NCBI GenBank assembly: GCA_023422565.1
Contig: JAFAGR010000070.1
Coordinates: forward strand, 1 to 64,000
Length of the DNA stretch: 64,000 nucleotides
Direction: 5' to 3'
Source: Bacteroidota bacterium
GTDB taxonomy: Bacteria > Bacteroidota > Bacteroidia > Chitinophagales > Chitinophagaceae
Shown here: positions 7,768-16,376 of the stretch, piece after piece
Layout of the letters: the number at the start of each line of letters is the position of its first letter
How positions within the stretch are numbered: position 1 is the stretch's first letter
The notes under the pieces: generated by a model
What the model saw: only the letters and a program-made list of their open reading frames with translations
What the model was told of the DNA's origin: nothing
Database searches by the model: none
Program-made: the position numbers and the translations under genes

Positions 7768-9719
7768 AAGAAGGCATTCAATCCACATTGAAGCCAGTCG
7801 CGATATTTATCTGCATTCGGCGTGTAATCAACGGGATGGTTCATCAACACTTCATTGGTGTCGAGGATGGCGTATAGCGGTTGCGCGTTGTTTTGAAAAT
7901 TCTCCGTTTCAAAAGTGGCCCATTTATCCCCGACTGTCTTTACTTCCTTCTTCACTCCATCACGTGTAGTGTAAGTAAATTGTTCATTAAGCGGAAGTTT
8001 CTTTTTATCATCAACATAAAGAGAGACAACAATGAAGTTTTCCTTCATTAAACTCAAGACTTCATCCCTGCTCCACACATTCTCCTCCATCCGGCGGCAA
8101 TTCACGCAGGCATAACCGGTAAAGTCTATCAGCATTGGCTTGTTTTGTGCCTTTGCCATCTTTAATCCTTCCTCATAGTCGTGCGTACAGTTGAGGCCAA
8201 GCAGGCAATCACTCTTTTGCTGGTAGATACTGTGGGAAAGTGGCGGCGGAAAACCGCTTATGAGCGGGCGGTTAGCATATGAAGTATTGGTAAGGCCGGG
8301 GATCAGATACAAGGTGAACAATCCCGAAATAACGGCAAGGGATAAACGAAAAGGATGAAGTTTCTTCACCGGGGAATCATGCGGGAACCGAATCTTTCCG
8401 AAAAGATAAAGCGTTAAACCAATACCAAGCAAAACCCAGATGCCAATGAACACTTCACGCTTTAATAACCCCCAATGCATTACAAGGTCGGCGTTTGAAA
8501 GGAATTTAAGCGCGAGCCCCAACTCAAGGAAGCCCAAAACCACCTTCACCGTATTCAACCAACCGCCTGATTTTGGCAATGAATTCAACCAATTAGGAAA
8601 TAGCGCGAACAAAGCAAACGGAAGTGCAAGAGCGAGCCCAAAACCTGCCATACCCATAGTTAGCTGAATTGCGCCTCCATCGCGTGACAAGGAGCCCGCG
8701 AGCAGGGAGCCTAATATCGGCCCGGTGCAGGAGAAGGAAACGATAGCGAGTGTGAGCGCCATGAAGAATATCCCGATCAATGTGCCCGCGCTGCTTTTGC
8801 TGTCGGCCTTATTGGTGATAGATGCCGGGAGGGTGAGCTCATAAAAACCAAAAAATGAAAAGGCAAAGGCTACAAAAATGGCGAAGAATAAAACATTCAG
8901 ATAAACGTTCGTGGAAATGTTATTCAATATTTCCGGGTTCAGCTGATCGAGGAAATGAAAAGGTAAGCTCAGCAAAACGTAGATCAGTAAGATGAAGAAA
9001 CCGTAAAGAAAGGCGTGGAAGATTCCTTTTCTTTTACTGGCCCCGGCCTTCTTGGTGAAAAAGGAAACTGTAAGCGGGATCATCGGAAACACACAGGGCG
9101 TGAGCAATGCAATGAGCCCGCCGATAAAGCCGAGGAAAAATATGGACATCAAACCGGATGATGCAGCGTCAAAATTTCCGGTGGAGAGTCCGCCACAATC
9201 TGCAACAGGATTTTTAAGGTCTATTGACGGAATTAATAATCGTGTAGCCTTAGCCGTTAGTGCGGCAGAAGTATCCAGGATAACTTCGATCGTTTGCTCT
9301 TCGGGAATAAAATTCTCTTTGTCTGCTGATTCATAGGCCAGTTTAACCAACAGGCGGGGCGGCACATCTCCTGCAAGATTGACCTCCTGCGTATAATTGA
9401 TCTGCCCTGAATATACCTGCATCTCCTTCTCAAACACCGGATCGGAAATTTTCTTCGCAGCCTCCTGCACACTTATGGCGCCCGGCCGGATGGAAGAATC
9501 GGCAAAGGTGGGGGTGATCCCCTGTAACCCTTCTTCAGCATTTACAGCGTAGAGGTGCCAGCCCTTGCTGATCTCTCCTGAAAAACGAAGAATGAATTTC
9601 GAATCTCCCACTTTCTCCACCCGGGTTGTCCATTTTACATGCAGGCTGTCTGCAGTTTGTGCCAGGCCCGATGAAACAAAATTGATCAGGAGGAGAAATG
9701 ACAGGAGGATTTTTTGCAT
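7758..9719 (-). CDS. dsbD: Thiol:disulfide interchange protein DsbD
   Basis: Inner-membrane reductase that carries electrons from cytosolic thioredoxin to periplasmic proteins. The 653 residues comprise a signal peptide (1-20), an N-terminal DsbD-alpha-like domain (about 25-150), a membrane domain with cysteines in TPCVFPM (about 208) and FSCTGPI (about 328), and a C-terminal thioredoxin-like domain with active site CVNC (about 538). Unusually, the fused N-terminal domain has no cysteine where the alpha domain normally has its pair (YESADKENFIPEE, about 126-138). The neighbouring gene at 9776 encodes a lone alpha domain that keeps them. Confidence 0.93.
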   Translation of the reverse strand: MQKILLSFLLLINFVSSGLAQTADSLHVKWTTRVEKVGDSKFILRFSGEISKGWHLYAVNAEEGLQGITPTFADSSIRPGAISVQEAAKKISDPVFEKEMQVYSGQINYTQEVNLAGDVPPRLLVKLAYESADKENFIPEEQTIEVILDTSAALTAKATRLLIPSIDLKNPVADCGGLSTGNFDAASSGLMSIFFLGFIGGLIALLTPCVFPMIPLTVSFFTKKAGASKRKGIFHAFLYGFFILLIYVLLSLPFHFLDQLNPEILNNISTNVYLNVLFFAIFVAFAFSFFGFYELTLPASITNKADSKSSAGTLIGIFFMALTLAIVSFSCTGPILGSLLAGSLSRDGGAIQLTMGMAGFGLALALPFALFALFPNWLNSLPKSGGWLNTVKVVLGFLELGLALKFLSNADLVMHWGLLKREVFIGIWVLLGIGLTLYLFGKIRFPHDSPVKKLHPFRLSLAVISGLFTLYLIPGLTNTSYANRPLISGFPPPLSHSIYQQKSDCLLGLNCTHDYEEGLKMAKAQNKPMLIDFTGYACVNCRRMEENVWSRDEVLSLMKENFIVVSLYVDDKKKLPLNEQFTYTTRDGVKKEVKTVGDKWATFETENFQNNAQPLYAILDTNEVLMNHPVDYTPNADKYRDWLQCGLNAFLKK

Positions 9720-9730
9720 GGTGGCGGGTT

Positions 9731-9753
9731 AAAAAAAATCCCGGGCAACCGGG
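9731..9753 (-). terminator. Terminator-like hairpin between the DsbD-alpha gene and dsbD
   Basis: On the minus strand CCCGG-TTGC-CCGGG is followed by A and a run of eight T. It stands between two same-strand genes, 12 bases before the dsbD ATG, so it probably lowers readthrough from the upstream gene into dsbD. Confidence 0.55.
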
Positions 9754-9775
9754 CCGGGGATCTACATCAAAACTA

Positions 9776-10225
9776 TTATCCCTGTAATTTAAAACTGAAG
9801 GGAACTTCTTTCGGAGGAAGACATTTCCTATCGTTACAAACCATGTAGGTAACCGCGCCCTTTAATACGGTTGCGGCCGAAGTTTTCAGTTTCACCTTTT
9901 GAACGAAGGTTACCTTATTACTATAATATTTTAATACGGAATTAAAATTCGGATCAAAAGATTTTTCAAGCTTACCTTCTTCACGAACTTTTTCATCAAG
10001 CTTCAACAGAGGATTCCGCGTAAAAGAAACGGTTGTAGGTTCAGGGCCTTCACCTGCGTCCTGCGCGTAAAGATGCCAGCCATTATCGATCAAAGCCGTC
10101 ATGCGCACTTCGTATTCTTTGTCCGATATTTTTTTGGTGGAGTAGGTCCACTTTACAGGATTAGCTATCTGAGAGAACGCGCTCATGCCTGTGAACATCA
10201 AAAATGCAAGTAAAATGTGCTTCAT
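9776..10225 (-). CDS. Stand-alone DsbD alpha-domain protein, periplasmic
   Basis: A 149-residue exported protein with signal peptide MKHILLAFLMFTGMSAFSQ. It is clearly related to the N-terminus of the neighbouring DsbD (GWHLYAQDAGEG here, GWHLYAVNAEEG there). It keeps two cysteines in CNDRKCLPP at about residues 130 and 135, where the DsbD alpha domain has its redox pair. Probable role: periplasmic thiol carrier that accepts electrons from the DsbD C-terminal domain (inference). The frame is open 14 codons further upstream, but a -7 element at 10243-10250 sits inside that extension, so I use the ATG at 10225. Confidence 0.82.
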   Translation of the reverse strand: MKHILLAFLMFTGMSAFSQIANPVKWTYSTKKISDKEYEVRMTALIDNGWHLYAQDAGEGPEPTTVSFTRNPLLKLDEKVREEGKLEKSFDPNFNSVLKYYSNKVTFVQKVKLKTSAATVLKGAVTYMVCNDRKCLPPKEVPFSFKLQG

Positions 10226-10242
10226 GTTTAAAAATATAGTGG

Positions 10243-10250
10243 CAAAATTA
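10243..10250 (-). promoter_or_regulatory. Promoter -7 element of the DsbD-alpha gene
   Basis: TAATTTTG on the minus strand matches TAnnTTTG; its G is 18 bases upstream of the ATG at 10225. It supports the shorter start. Confidence 0.5.
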
Positions 10251-10283
10251 TAAACCAGCGCCGGCAATACCTGTTAAACTGTG

Positions 10284-10958
10284 TTAATTGTCAGCGGTTT
10301 GCATGCCAAACAATTGTGAAAATACTTTCCTTCCATCTTCATTTCCCAGTAAATTGTTACAGGCACGTTCAGGGTGCGGCATCATACCGATCACATTTCC
10401 TTCCTTATTTCTAATTCCGGCGATGTTTTCCTGCGCGCCATTGGGGTTGCTTTCTGCATTCACTTCCCCCGCCTCATTGCAATACCTGAACAGGATCTGT
10501 CCTCCGTTTTTCAATTCTTCCATCTGCTTTTCAGTTGCAAAATAGCGGCCCTCACCATGAGCAATCGGAATTTTAAGTGGCCGTTCCTCTCCGGATGTGA
10601 TGTACACATTCTTGCATATAAACTGCTGGTTGCTGTTGCGAAGAAGCGCACCGGGCAGTAAACCACTTTCACACAAAATCTGGAAACCATTACAAACGCC
10701 AAGCACTTTACCACCTTCGTTCGCAAATTTGATCACGCTTTGCATCATCGGGCTGAAACGCGCAATGGCGCCGCAACGCAGATAATCTCCATAGCTGAAA
10801 CCGCCGGGCAAAACAATGCAGTCTTCTTTTGTAAAAGCGGAAAGATCGCGGTCTTTATGCCAAAGTTCTATCACCTCAAAACCAAGATCATCACGAAGGG
10901 CGCCGATCATGTCGCGATCGCAATTTGAGCCGGGGAAAACCACCACACCAAATTTCAT
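10284..10958 (-). CDS. purQ: Phosphoribosylformylglycinamidine synthase, glutaminase subunit
   Basis: Glutamine amidotransferase subunit of FGAM synthase, fourth step of de novo purine synthesis; it releases ammonia from glutamine for PurL. The 224-residue protein begins MKFGVVVFPGSNCDRD, typical of the family. The class I nucleophile cysteine lies in GVCNGFQILCE, and the His/Glu of the triad in PHPERA near the C-terminus. The frame is open nine codons further upstream, but those overlap the -7 element at 10983-10990; the ATG at 10961 is an equal alternative. PurL and PurS are not nearby. Confidence 0.96.
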   Translation of the reverse strand: MKFGVVVFPGSNCDRDMIGALRDDLGFEVIELWHKDRDLSAFTKEDCIVLPGGFSYGDYLRCGAIARFSPMMQSVIKFANEGGKVLGVCNGFQILCESGLLPGALLRNSNQQFICKNVYITSGEERPLKIPIAHGEGRYFATEKQMEELKNGGQILFRYCNEAGEVNAESNPNGAQENIAGIRNKEGNVIGMMPHPERACNNLLGNEDGRKVFSQLFGMQTADN

Positions 10959-10982
10959 CATTCCGGGAAGTTTTATTTGCGG

Positions 10983-10990
10983 CAAAATTA
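10983..10990 (-). promoter_or_regulatory. Promoter -7 element of purQ
   Basis: TAATTTTG on the minus strand matches TAnnTTTG and lies 24 bases upstream of the purQ start. No convincing -33 element was seen. Confidence 0.5.
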
Positions 10991-11015
10991 CGAAGAATTA
11001 AGGCATGGGGTGATG

Positions 11016-11050
11016 GATTTGGGATTTGCGATTTGGGATTTGAGATGGGA
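11016..11050. repeat. Five tandem 7-bp units of GATTTGG type
   Basis: Units GATTTGG, GATTTGC, GATTTGG, GATTTGA and the decayed GATGGGA follow one another exactly. The tract lies in the short gap between the DUF6427 gene stop and the purQ promoter. It is a simple-sequence tract with no visible gene. Confidence 0.7.
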
Positions 11051-11081
11051 CTATCGGATAACAGATGCCAGGGAGCCGGTA

Positions 11082-12062
11082 TTACGCGATGAAATATCCC
11101 ATGATAATAACCAATGCAACCATTGCCCAATGCATGGCCACCGGAAAAAGTTTCCGTGTAGGATACAGAAATGCTGCGCCCGCAATTATGGCTACCGGAA
11201 CCGCCACCAACACCCAGTAATCTACCCTGTCATTTATATTGATAAAAGGAACAAAAAAAGCTACGGGCAGATATACGAGAATAAGGCTCCAGTTTTTTCG
11301 GGTATGCACCAGCTGCCTTCTTAAATTGGCCTGTATAAAATAGATCCCGATAACTACAGTGATCAGAATGAGCGCGATGGCGATGTATGACAATGTCGTT
11401 TGAAAGAAATACGGGCGTGAAACGGAGATCACGGGCAGTTCGAACTTATTCCAACGTCCGCTCAGGTATATCCATGAAATAAAAAAATAATAGGGCGTAA
11501 TTCCGCCGAGAAGTACAACCAGCCATTCAGGCAGCGCAAAGGGACGCGTAATAAAGATGCCCAACATCACCAGCAGGTAAAATACTACCGTAGGGAAATA
11601 AAAGAAAGAGGCGAGCCCGATTGCCATCCCGATATTGAACAGAATTGTTTTCGGTTTGGTACTGTTATGAATAGTGCACATTTGCCCAAGCACCCATATC
11701 ATCAGCGTATTTACAATGGTGGGCGAAGAAAGAATTTCCCATTCTGAAAAAAGCGAGGTAATAAGCAAATAGGCCATTCCCGTTAAATACGAGGGCCGTT
11801 GGGTAAGCTTATGCTTATTCACAATGCTATTGAGCGCGATTGCCTGCTGATAAACCAAAAGAAAACTGATAATTGAATAAAGCAGTGGAAAACCGCTGCC
11901 CGGTGCGCTCAGCCAGCGAAGCAGAAGCCTGTAAAGGAACCCGTCCATTTCTTCAGGAACCGGCACTACCGGGTTCAGGAATGCGGGAAACTTCAGGGCA
12001 AGCCCATACAATAGCAAAACAAAATGGTTAATCGGATTATTTGCCTTGAAAATTCCTACCAC
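11082..12062 (-). CDS. DUF6427 family integral membrane protein
   Basis: A 326-residue polytopic membrane protein with roughly eight to ten hydrophobic segments (for example YLLITSLFSEW, FYLLVMLGIFI, YIAIALILITVVIGIYFI and the C-terminal MVALVIIMGYFIA). The N-terminal MVGIFKANNPINHFVLLLYGL and the FLNPVVP segment look like DUF6427, a Bacteroidota family of unknown function. There is no signal peptide other than the first membrane segment. It is upstream of purQ on the same strand, separated by the purQ promoter. Confidence 0.7.
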   Translation of the reverse strand: MVGIFKANNPINHFVLLLYGLALKFPAFLNPVVPVPEEMDGFLYRLLLRWLSAPGSGFPLLYSIISFLLVYQQAIALNSIVNKHKLTQRPSYLTGMAYLLITSLFSEWEILSSPTIVNTLMIWVLGQMCTIHNSTKPKTILFNIGMAIGLASFFYFPTVVFYLLVMLGIFITRPFALPEWLVVLLGGITPYYFFISWIYLSGRWNKFELPVISVSRPYFFQTTLSYIAIALILITVVIGIYFIQANLRRQLVHTRKNWSLILVYLPVAFFVPFININDRVDYWVLVAVPVAIIAGAAFLYPTRKLFPVAMHWAMVALVIIMGYFIA

Positions 12063-12127
12063 AAAAAGCTATTAAGGGTTTCGGGCAAAAGTCATTAAAA
12101 TTTATGAAAAGAAAGTAAAACAGAAAA

Positions 12128-13645
12128 TTATCGCGAAAAGTCAACCAATGCAAATGCGATGTAGCCACGATACATGCAGGGAAGAATTACCCGGGCCGGC
12201 CCCACTTGTTTGGAAAGCTTAGGCATAAAGCTGTAACCGGACACATTCCCTTTCAGGGTTCCATAACGGGAAAGCCTACCCGAAGGCGATAGCCCGTTGT
12301 TAATGACCACCTGGTTCTTTCTTTCCGCTTCCATAAATAGGTAGTGGATCTCACCTGCGGTAATAATGTTTGAAAAAGAGAGAAAGTTGTCAGTTTCCAC
12401 ATCTCCCTGCTTTTTTATAAGAAGGGTGTTCCATTCCACATCAAAACTTTTACTCAGGCTCATAGCCAGAATGTTATCGTAGTAATAATGCGTGGTGGTG
12501 TAATTCCGGCTATAGAAGGGACGGTAATAATTGTAGTAAGACGGGTTGTAATAATAATAATCGCTATACCCGTAAGGAGAATTGTAGAGATAATCATAAC
12601 GGCTACGGCCAAACGCATTCCCCGTAGTTCTCATGGAAAAATCTTCGAGGTTTATGATAAATCCTCCATCCCGCTTTAAGATCACGTTACGCAGGTATAC
12701 ATTATTGAATGCTGAATTGTATTGACCGTCATTATTCATTCTGCCTCGCAGGCTGTCAGGGAAATAATTAAATGCGGTAGCAGGTTCGCGGACAGCATCC
12801 CGCCTGATCGAGGCTGTAAAAAGGCCTGCAATGTTGCCCCGAATCTCATTGCAAAAAAGTGAATTCAAAATGTAAGTTCCATTTCGGTTGTCAATTTTTA
12901 CAAGCACCTCGTCGATATATTTATCTGCCAGCGGTATGCTTACTCTTCTTAAACTGTCCTGCTTTACAGGATGGAGGAGAACATTCAGTTGCCACACGTT
13001 ATCCTGGCTGCCTTTCTTTTTTCCATGCGCCAGAAGAAATGTGCCCTCATCGTCTATTGACAACTCTCCATAAACATCGCGCCTTTCGCTGAAGGATAGT
13101 ATATGTCGGGAGCTGTCACGCAATTGCATTTCATTGTTGTAAATTTTAGGAACGAGAGTAAGTTGGTCGCCCTTTCTCATCATTTTGTAAATGAGAATTT
13201 GCTCTTTGTTTTCACTTGTGGTTACGCTGTATATTCTTTTGTCTGCAAAAGCGCCGATCCTTGAAGTATCCAAATGAAAGGGTTCAGAGAGCGGATTTCC
13301 GTCGTTTCCCATTTTTACCCCCATGCAATGCACCACGTTTCCTCTCTGAAACTGGTAGATCATGTAAAAAAAATCAGGATAGGTGATAAAATCAACATTG
13401 AAAGTTTTGTCCGGCATAAACTTCAGCCGATCATTGCTTACCAATTTCATTCCTTCATCATAAACTCCCATTACGTGTTTCCAGCGAATGTTCTTATATA
13501 CGAGATAGTGGTTTCCCTGCTTTCCTATGATCTCAAAATTTATATCGGAAGATTCATCGGTACGGTGTTCAGAGAAAATAATTTGCTGCGCATGAATATT
13601 GCTGTAACAACAAAACATCATTGCCAGGGTGAGAATCATTTTCAT
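12128..13645 (-). CDS. Exported protein of unknown function, Tyr-rich segment
   Basis: A 505-residue protein with a signal peptide (MKMILTLAMMFCCYSNIHAQ). I do not recognise a family. The body reads as repeated short strands with charged turns and no cysteine-rich or catalytic motif that I can name. Residues about 348-388 are remarkably rich in tyrosine (YDYLYNSPYGYSDYYYYNP and on), probably an insertion or exposed loop. It is divergent from the epimerase-like gene, with 53 bases between the starts. It is likely envelope-associated. Confidence 0.75.
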   Translation of the reverse strand: MKMILTLAMMFCCYSNIHAQQIIFSEHRTDESSDINFEIIGKQGNHYLVYKNIRWKHVMGVYDEGMKLVSNDRLKFMPDKTFNVDFITYPDFFYMIYQFQRGNVVHCMGVKMGNDGNPLSEPFHLDTSRIGAFADKRIYSVTTSENKEQILIYKMMRKGDQLTLVPKIYNNEMQLRDSSRHILSFSERRDVYGELSIDDEGTFLLAHGKKKGSQDNVWQLNVLLHPVKQDSLRRVSIPLADKYIDEVLVKIDNRNGTYILNSLFCNEIRGNIAGLFTASIRRDAVREPATAFNYFPDSLRGRMNNDGQYNSAFNNVYLRNVILKRDGGFIINLEDFSMRTTGNAFGRSRYDYLYNSPYGYSDYYYYNPSYYNYYRPFYSRNYTTTHYYYDNILAMSLSKSFDVEWNTLLIKKQGDVETDNFLSFSNIITAGEIHYLFMEAERKNQVVINNGLSPSGRLSRYGTLKGNVSGYSFMPKLSKQVGPARVILPCMYRGYIAFALVDFSR

Positions 13646-13698
13646 GGAGCAACATTTACACTAATTTACGGATAATTAAACCTCAATATTTCAGGTAA

Positions 13699-14604
13699 AT
13701 GAAAGTTACAATAACAGGAGGAACGGGGCTTGTAGGAAAAGCGCTTACCAAAGCTTTAACAGATAAAGGATACAAGCTTTGTATTCTCACCCGAAACCCT
13801 TCTGATCACCAATCCTCTCAAAATATTGAGTATGCCCGGTGGAGTATAAACCAGGGATCGATAGACGCACAGGCCATACAATCTGCAGACCATATCATTC
13901 ACCTGGCGGGGGCAGGCGTCGCCGATAAGCGATGGACCCCAAGATACAAGGAAAAGATTTTGCGCAGCAGGGTTGAAGGAAGCAAATTGCTTTCAGACGC
14001 AATTCAAAAATATGCTACAAACCTTAAGAGCATTGTATGTGCTTCCGCAACGGGATGGTACGGAGCAGATAAGGGCGGTGAGCCATTTACCGAAACGGAT
14101 GGTGCGGCCGGCGATTTCCTCGGTGAAGTTTGCCGGCAATGGGAAGAAAGCATGCAGCCCGGCGCATACCCGTTAGCACACATAAGAACAGGCATAGTTT
14201 TAAGTAATAACGGTGGAGCGTACCCGAAATTAACAGGGCCGGTCCGTTTCGGAATCGCTCCCATACTCGGAAACGGAAAGCAGGTAATAAGTTGGATCCA
14301 CATTAGCGACCTGGTACGTATTTATATAAGCGCAATGGAAAACAGATGGTCCGGAAGTTTTAATGCGGTAGCTCCAACGCCGGTAACCAACAGGTATCTG
14401 ATCAGAGAATCTGCCAAAAAAATAAAAGGCAACTTTTACATTCCCGTATATGTTCCGTCCTTTATACTAAAAATGGTGATCGGGGGAAGCGCTGAAGAAG
14501 TATTGAAAAGCTGTACGGTAAGCTGCGAAAAAGTAAAGCAGGAAGGATTTACTTTCCAATACCCGACTTTGCATTCCTGCCTTGAGAACCTCACGAAATC
14601 ATAG
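13699..14604 (+). CDS. TIGR01777 family NAD-dependent epimerase-like protein
   Basis: A 301-residue extended short-chain dehydrogenase-like protein. The N-terminal MKVTITGGTGLVGKAL is the GxxGxxG dinucleotide-binding motif. HLAGAGVADKRWTPRYKEKI and the SATGWYG segment (about 114-120) are characteristic of the TIGR01777 (YfcH-like) branch, whose C-terminus is the DUF1731 region. The substrate of this branch is unknown. Its stop codon overlaps the end of the convergent ABC permease gene by 6 bases. Confidence 0.9.
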   Translation: MKVTITGGTGLVGKALTKALTDKGYKLCILTRNPSDHQSSQNIEYARWSINQGSIDAQAIQSADHIIHLAGAGVADKRWTPRYKEKILRSRVEGSKLLSDAIQKYATNLKSIVCASATGWYGADKGGEPFTETDGAAGDFLGEVCRQWEESMQPGAYPLAHIRTGIVLSNNGGAYPKLTGPVRFGIAPILGNGKQVISWIHISDLVRIYISAMENRWSGSFNAVAPTPVTNRYLIRESAKKIKGNFYIPVYVPSFILKMVIGGSAEEVLKSCTVSCEKVKQEGFTFQYPTLHSCLENLTKS

Positions 14605-15423
14605 ATCTGTTTTCAGCACCTTTCTTTTGCTTATCGTGTAAAAAAGAACCAGGTAGAAAACAACAAAGGCTGCAACTACCCACGGATAGTCGGTAGGTAA
14701 GGTGCTTTTAGCTATTGACTTTAAAGGATTATCCGGGAAGGTGAGCAATCCGTCGCTTGCATTCATCGGCAGGTAATCACCCATGGCGCCAAGGTCCACA
14801 CCTTCATAAGATCTCAGCTGCACACTCCATACATCCAGCAATTGGGAAATGATATTCTCAGCACCCATATAAATAAAGTATAAGCCAATCGCAAAACCGG
14901 TGCGCCTTATCCATACTGATATCATCACAGCCAGTAAGTTGTAGGAAAGCGATTTCAAAAAGAAGAACCCTACGTGAGAAAAGCCTTCAAAAGAGAAGGT
15001 AGATCCGGATGCAAAACCAAAACTCAGCGCGGTTAAAATTACAAGCAAGGTAGAGATCACCGTAAAGATCAGCGCAACAGCAAGTTTAACATTGATGAAT
15101 TGTTTCCTGCTCCAACCGTCAATAATATTCTGACGGCTCGTTTTGAATGTGTATTCATTGGTAACGAGAATTATGAGCAACATAGCGGGAATTATCAGGA
15201 GGTATCCCGTAGCATAGCTGGTTGTTTGCCAGGTGTTGTCGAAGTTATAAGGGCTGAAGGAACTTACCAACCCACCGGTATTTACTGCACCGACTACGTT
15301 TTTATTGAACACGTATACAATATAATTTGCCGCTACCACGCCAACAGCAAAGAGAACGCTCATAACCATGAACACGTTATAGTTCTTATACTTTAGCCAT
15401 TCGGTTTTTAAAAGCTCTTTCAT
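14599..15423 (-). CDS. ABC transporter permease
   Basis: A 274-residue membrane protein with six hydrophobic segments (about 17-38, 72-95, 110-140, 150-172, 177-196 and 245-265). Its start MKELLKTEWLKYKNYNVF is typical of ABC-2 type exporter permeases, which begin with a basic amphipathic stretch. It follows the ATPase gene by 3 bases, so the two should form one exporter. The substrate is unknown. Confidence 0.88.
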   Translation of the reverse strand: MKELLKTEWLKYKNYNVFMVMSVLFAVGVVAANYIVYVFNKNVVGAVNTGGLVSSFSPYNFDNTWQTTSYATGYLLIIPAMLLIILVTNEYTFKTSRQNIIDGWSRKQFINVKLAVALIFTVISTLLVILTALSFGFASGSTFSFEGFSHVGFFFLKSLSYNLLAVMISVWIRRTGFAIGLYFIYMGAENIISQLLDVWSVQLRSYEGVDLGAMGDYLPMNASDGLLTFPDNPLKSIAKSTLPTDYPWVVAAFVVFYLVLFYTISKRKVLKTDL

Positions 15424-15426
15424 AGA

Positions 15427-16314
15427 TCAATTAGTAAGTTCAAAAAATTTGCTCTCAAGGCTGCGTTTGTTCAGGTTTAGCTTAGAAAGTACCACACCGT
15501 TATTAAAGCAATGTTTATTAATTGTGGCCAAGTCCGTTAACCCCGGCGGAAATGAGGCGATAAACCCTTTCGCCGTTTCTTTAAGCTCTATAAGCCCGGG
15601 AAATGCGGAAAGAACCTGCCGAAGTGTTTCCTTCTCTGCGGCTTCCACATCCACCAGATCATTATGCGCAAAAATTTCTTCGACACTACCGTGAGTAACC
15701 AGATCGCCCTTTTTCAATATGGCTACGTGGCTGCACACCTTTTCAACCTCATCAAGCAGATGGCTTGCCATCAAAATTGTTTTTCCGTTACGATGCAGGC
15801 TTTTGATCAGTTCACGAATCTCCGCGATACCAACAGGGTCAAGGCCATTAGTAGGCTCATCCAACACTAATACATCGGGATCGCCCAGCAGCGCTGAGGC
15901 TATGGCAAGGCGTTGTTTCATTCCAAGGCTGTAAGTGCTGAAATTTGAATCTTTACGCTGAATCAGATTAACCATGGTTAGCACGCGCTCTATGTCTTCT
16001 TCTCCCCTGCCTTTAATAGCTGCGGCGATGCGAAGATTTTTTTCTCCCGACAGGTAATGATAAAAATTAGGCGTTTCCAGAAGCGTTCCGATCTTTTGGC
16101 GATGTTTCTCTGTGGGGTTTTGATTGAACATTGTAAACGAACCGGAAGTTGGCTGCAGTACATTCATGATTATACCAAGCAGCGTTGTTTTGCCGCTTCC
16201 ATTTGGACCCAGAACTCCGAACACCGTTCCTTCGGGAACAGAAAAACTGACCTCTTTCAAAGCCTTCACCGGACCGTAATTTTTGGAGAGCTTATCTACG
16301 GTTAATACATCCAT
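15427..16314 (-). CDS. ABC transporter ATP-binding protein
   Basis: A 295-residue ATPase. Walker A is GPNGSGKTTLLG (about 37-48), the signature is SLGMKQRLAIA, and Walker B is VLVLDEPTNGLDP. The C-terminal part after about residue 210 resembles the regulatory tail of CcmA/NatA-like exporters. It energises the permease encoded 3 bases downstream. The frame extends 11 codons further upstream, but MDVLTVDKLSKNYGPVKAL is the family-like start, so I use the ATG at 16314. Confidence 0.93.
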   Translation of the reverse strand: MDVLTVDKLSKNYGPVKALKEVSFSVPEGTVFGVLGPNGSGKTTLLGIIMNVLQPTSGSFTMFNQNPTEKHRQKIGTLLETPNFYHYLSGEKNLRIAAAIKGRGEEDIERVLTMVNLIQRKDSNFSTYSLGMKQRLAIASALLGDPDVLVLDEPTNGLDPVGIAEIRELIKSLHRNGKTILMASHLLDEVEKVCSHVAILKKGDLVTHGSVEEIFAHNDLVDVEAAEKETLRQVLSAFPGLIELKETAKGFIASFPPGLTDLATINKHCFNNGVVLSKLNLNKRSLESKFFELTN

Positions 16315-16376
16315 GCAGTTAATTTTTATGAAGATACCGTTTTGCAAAATTGGTTAGAGGCAAACAGCAATAATTT

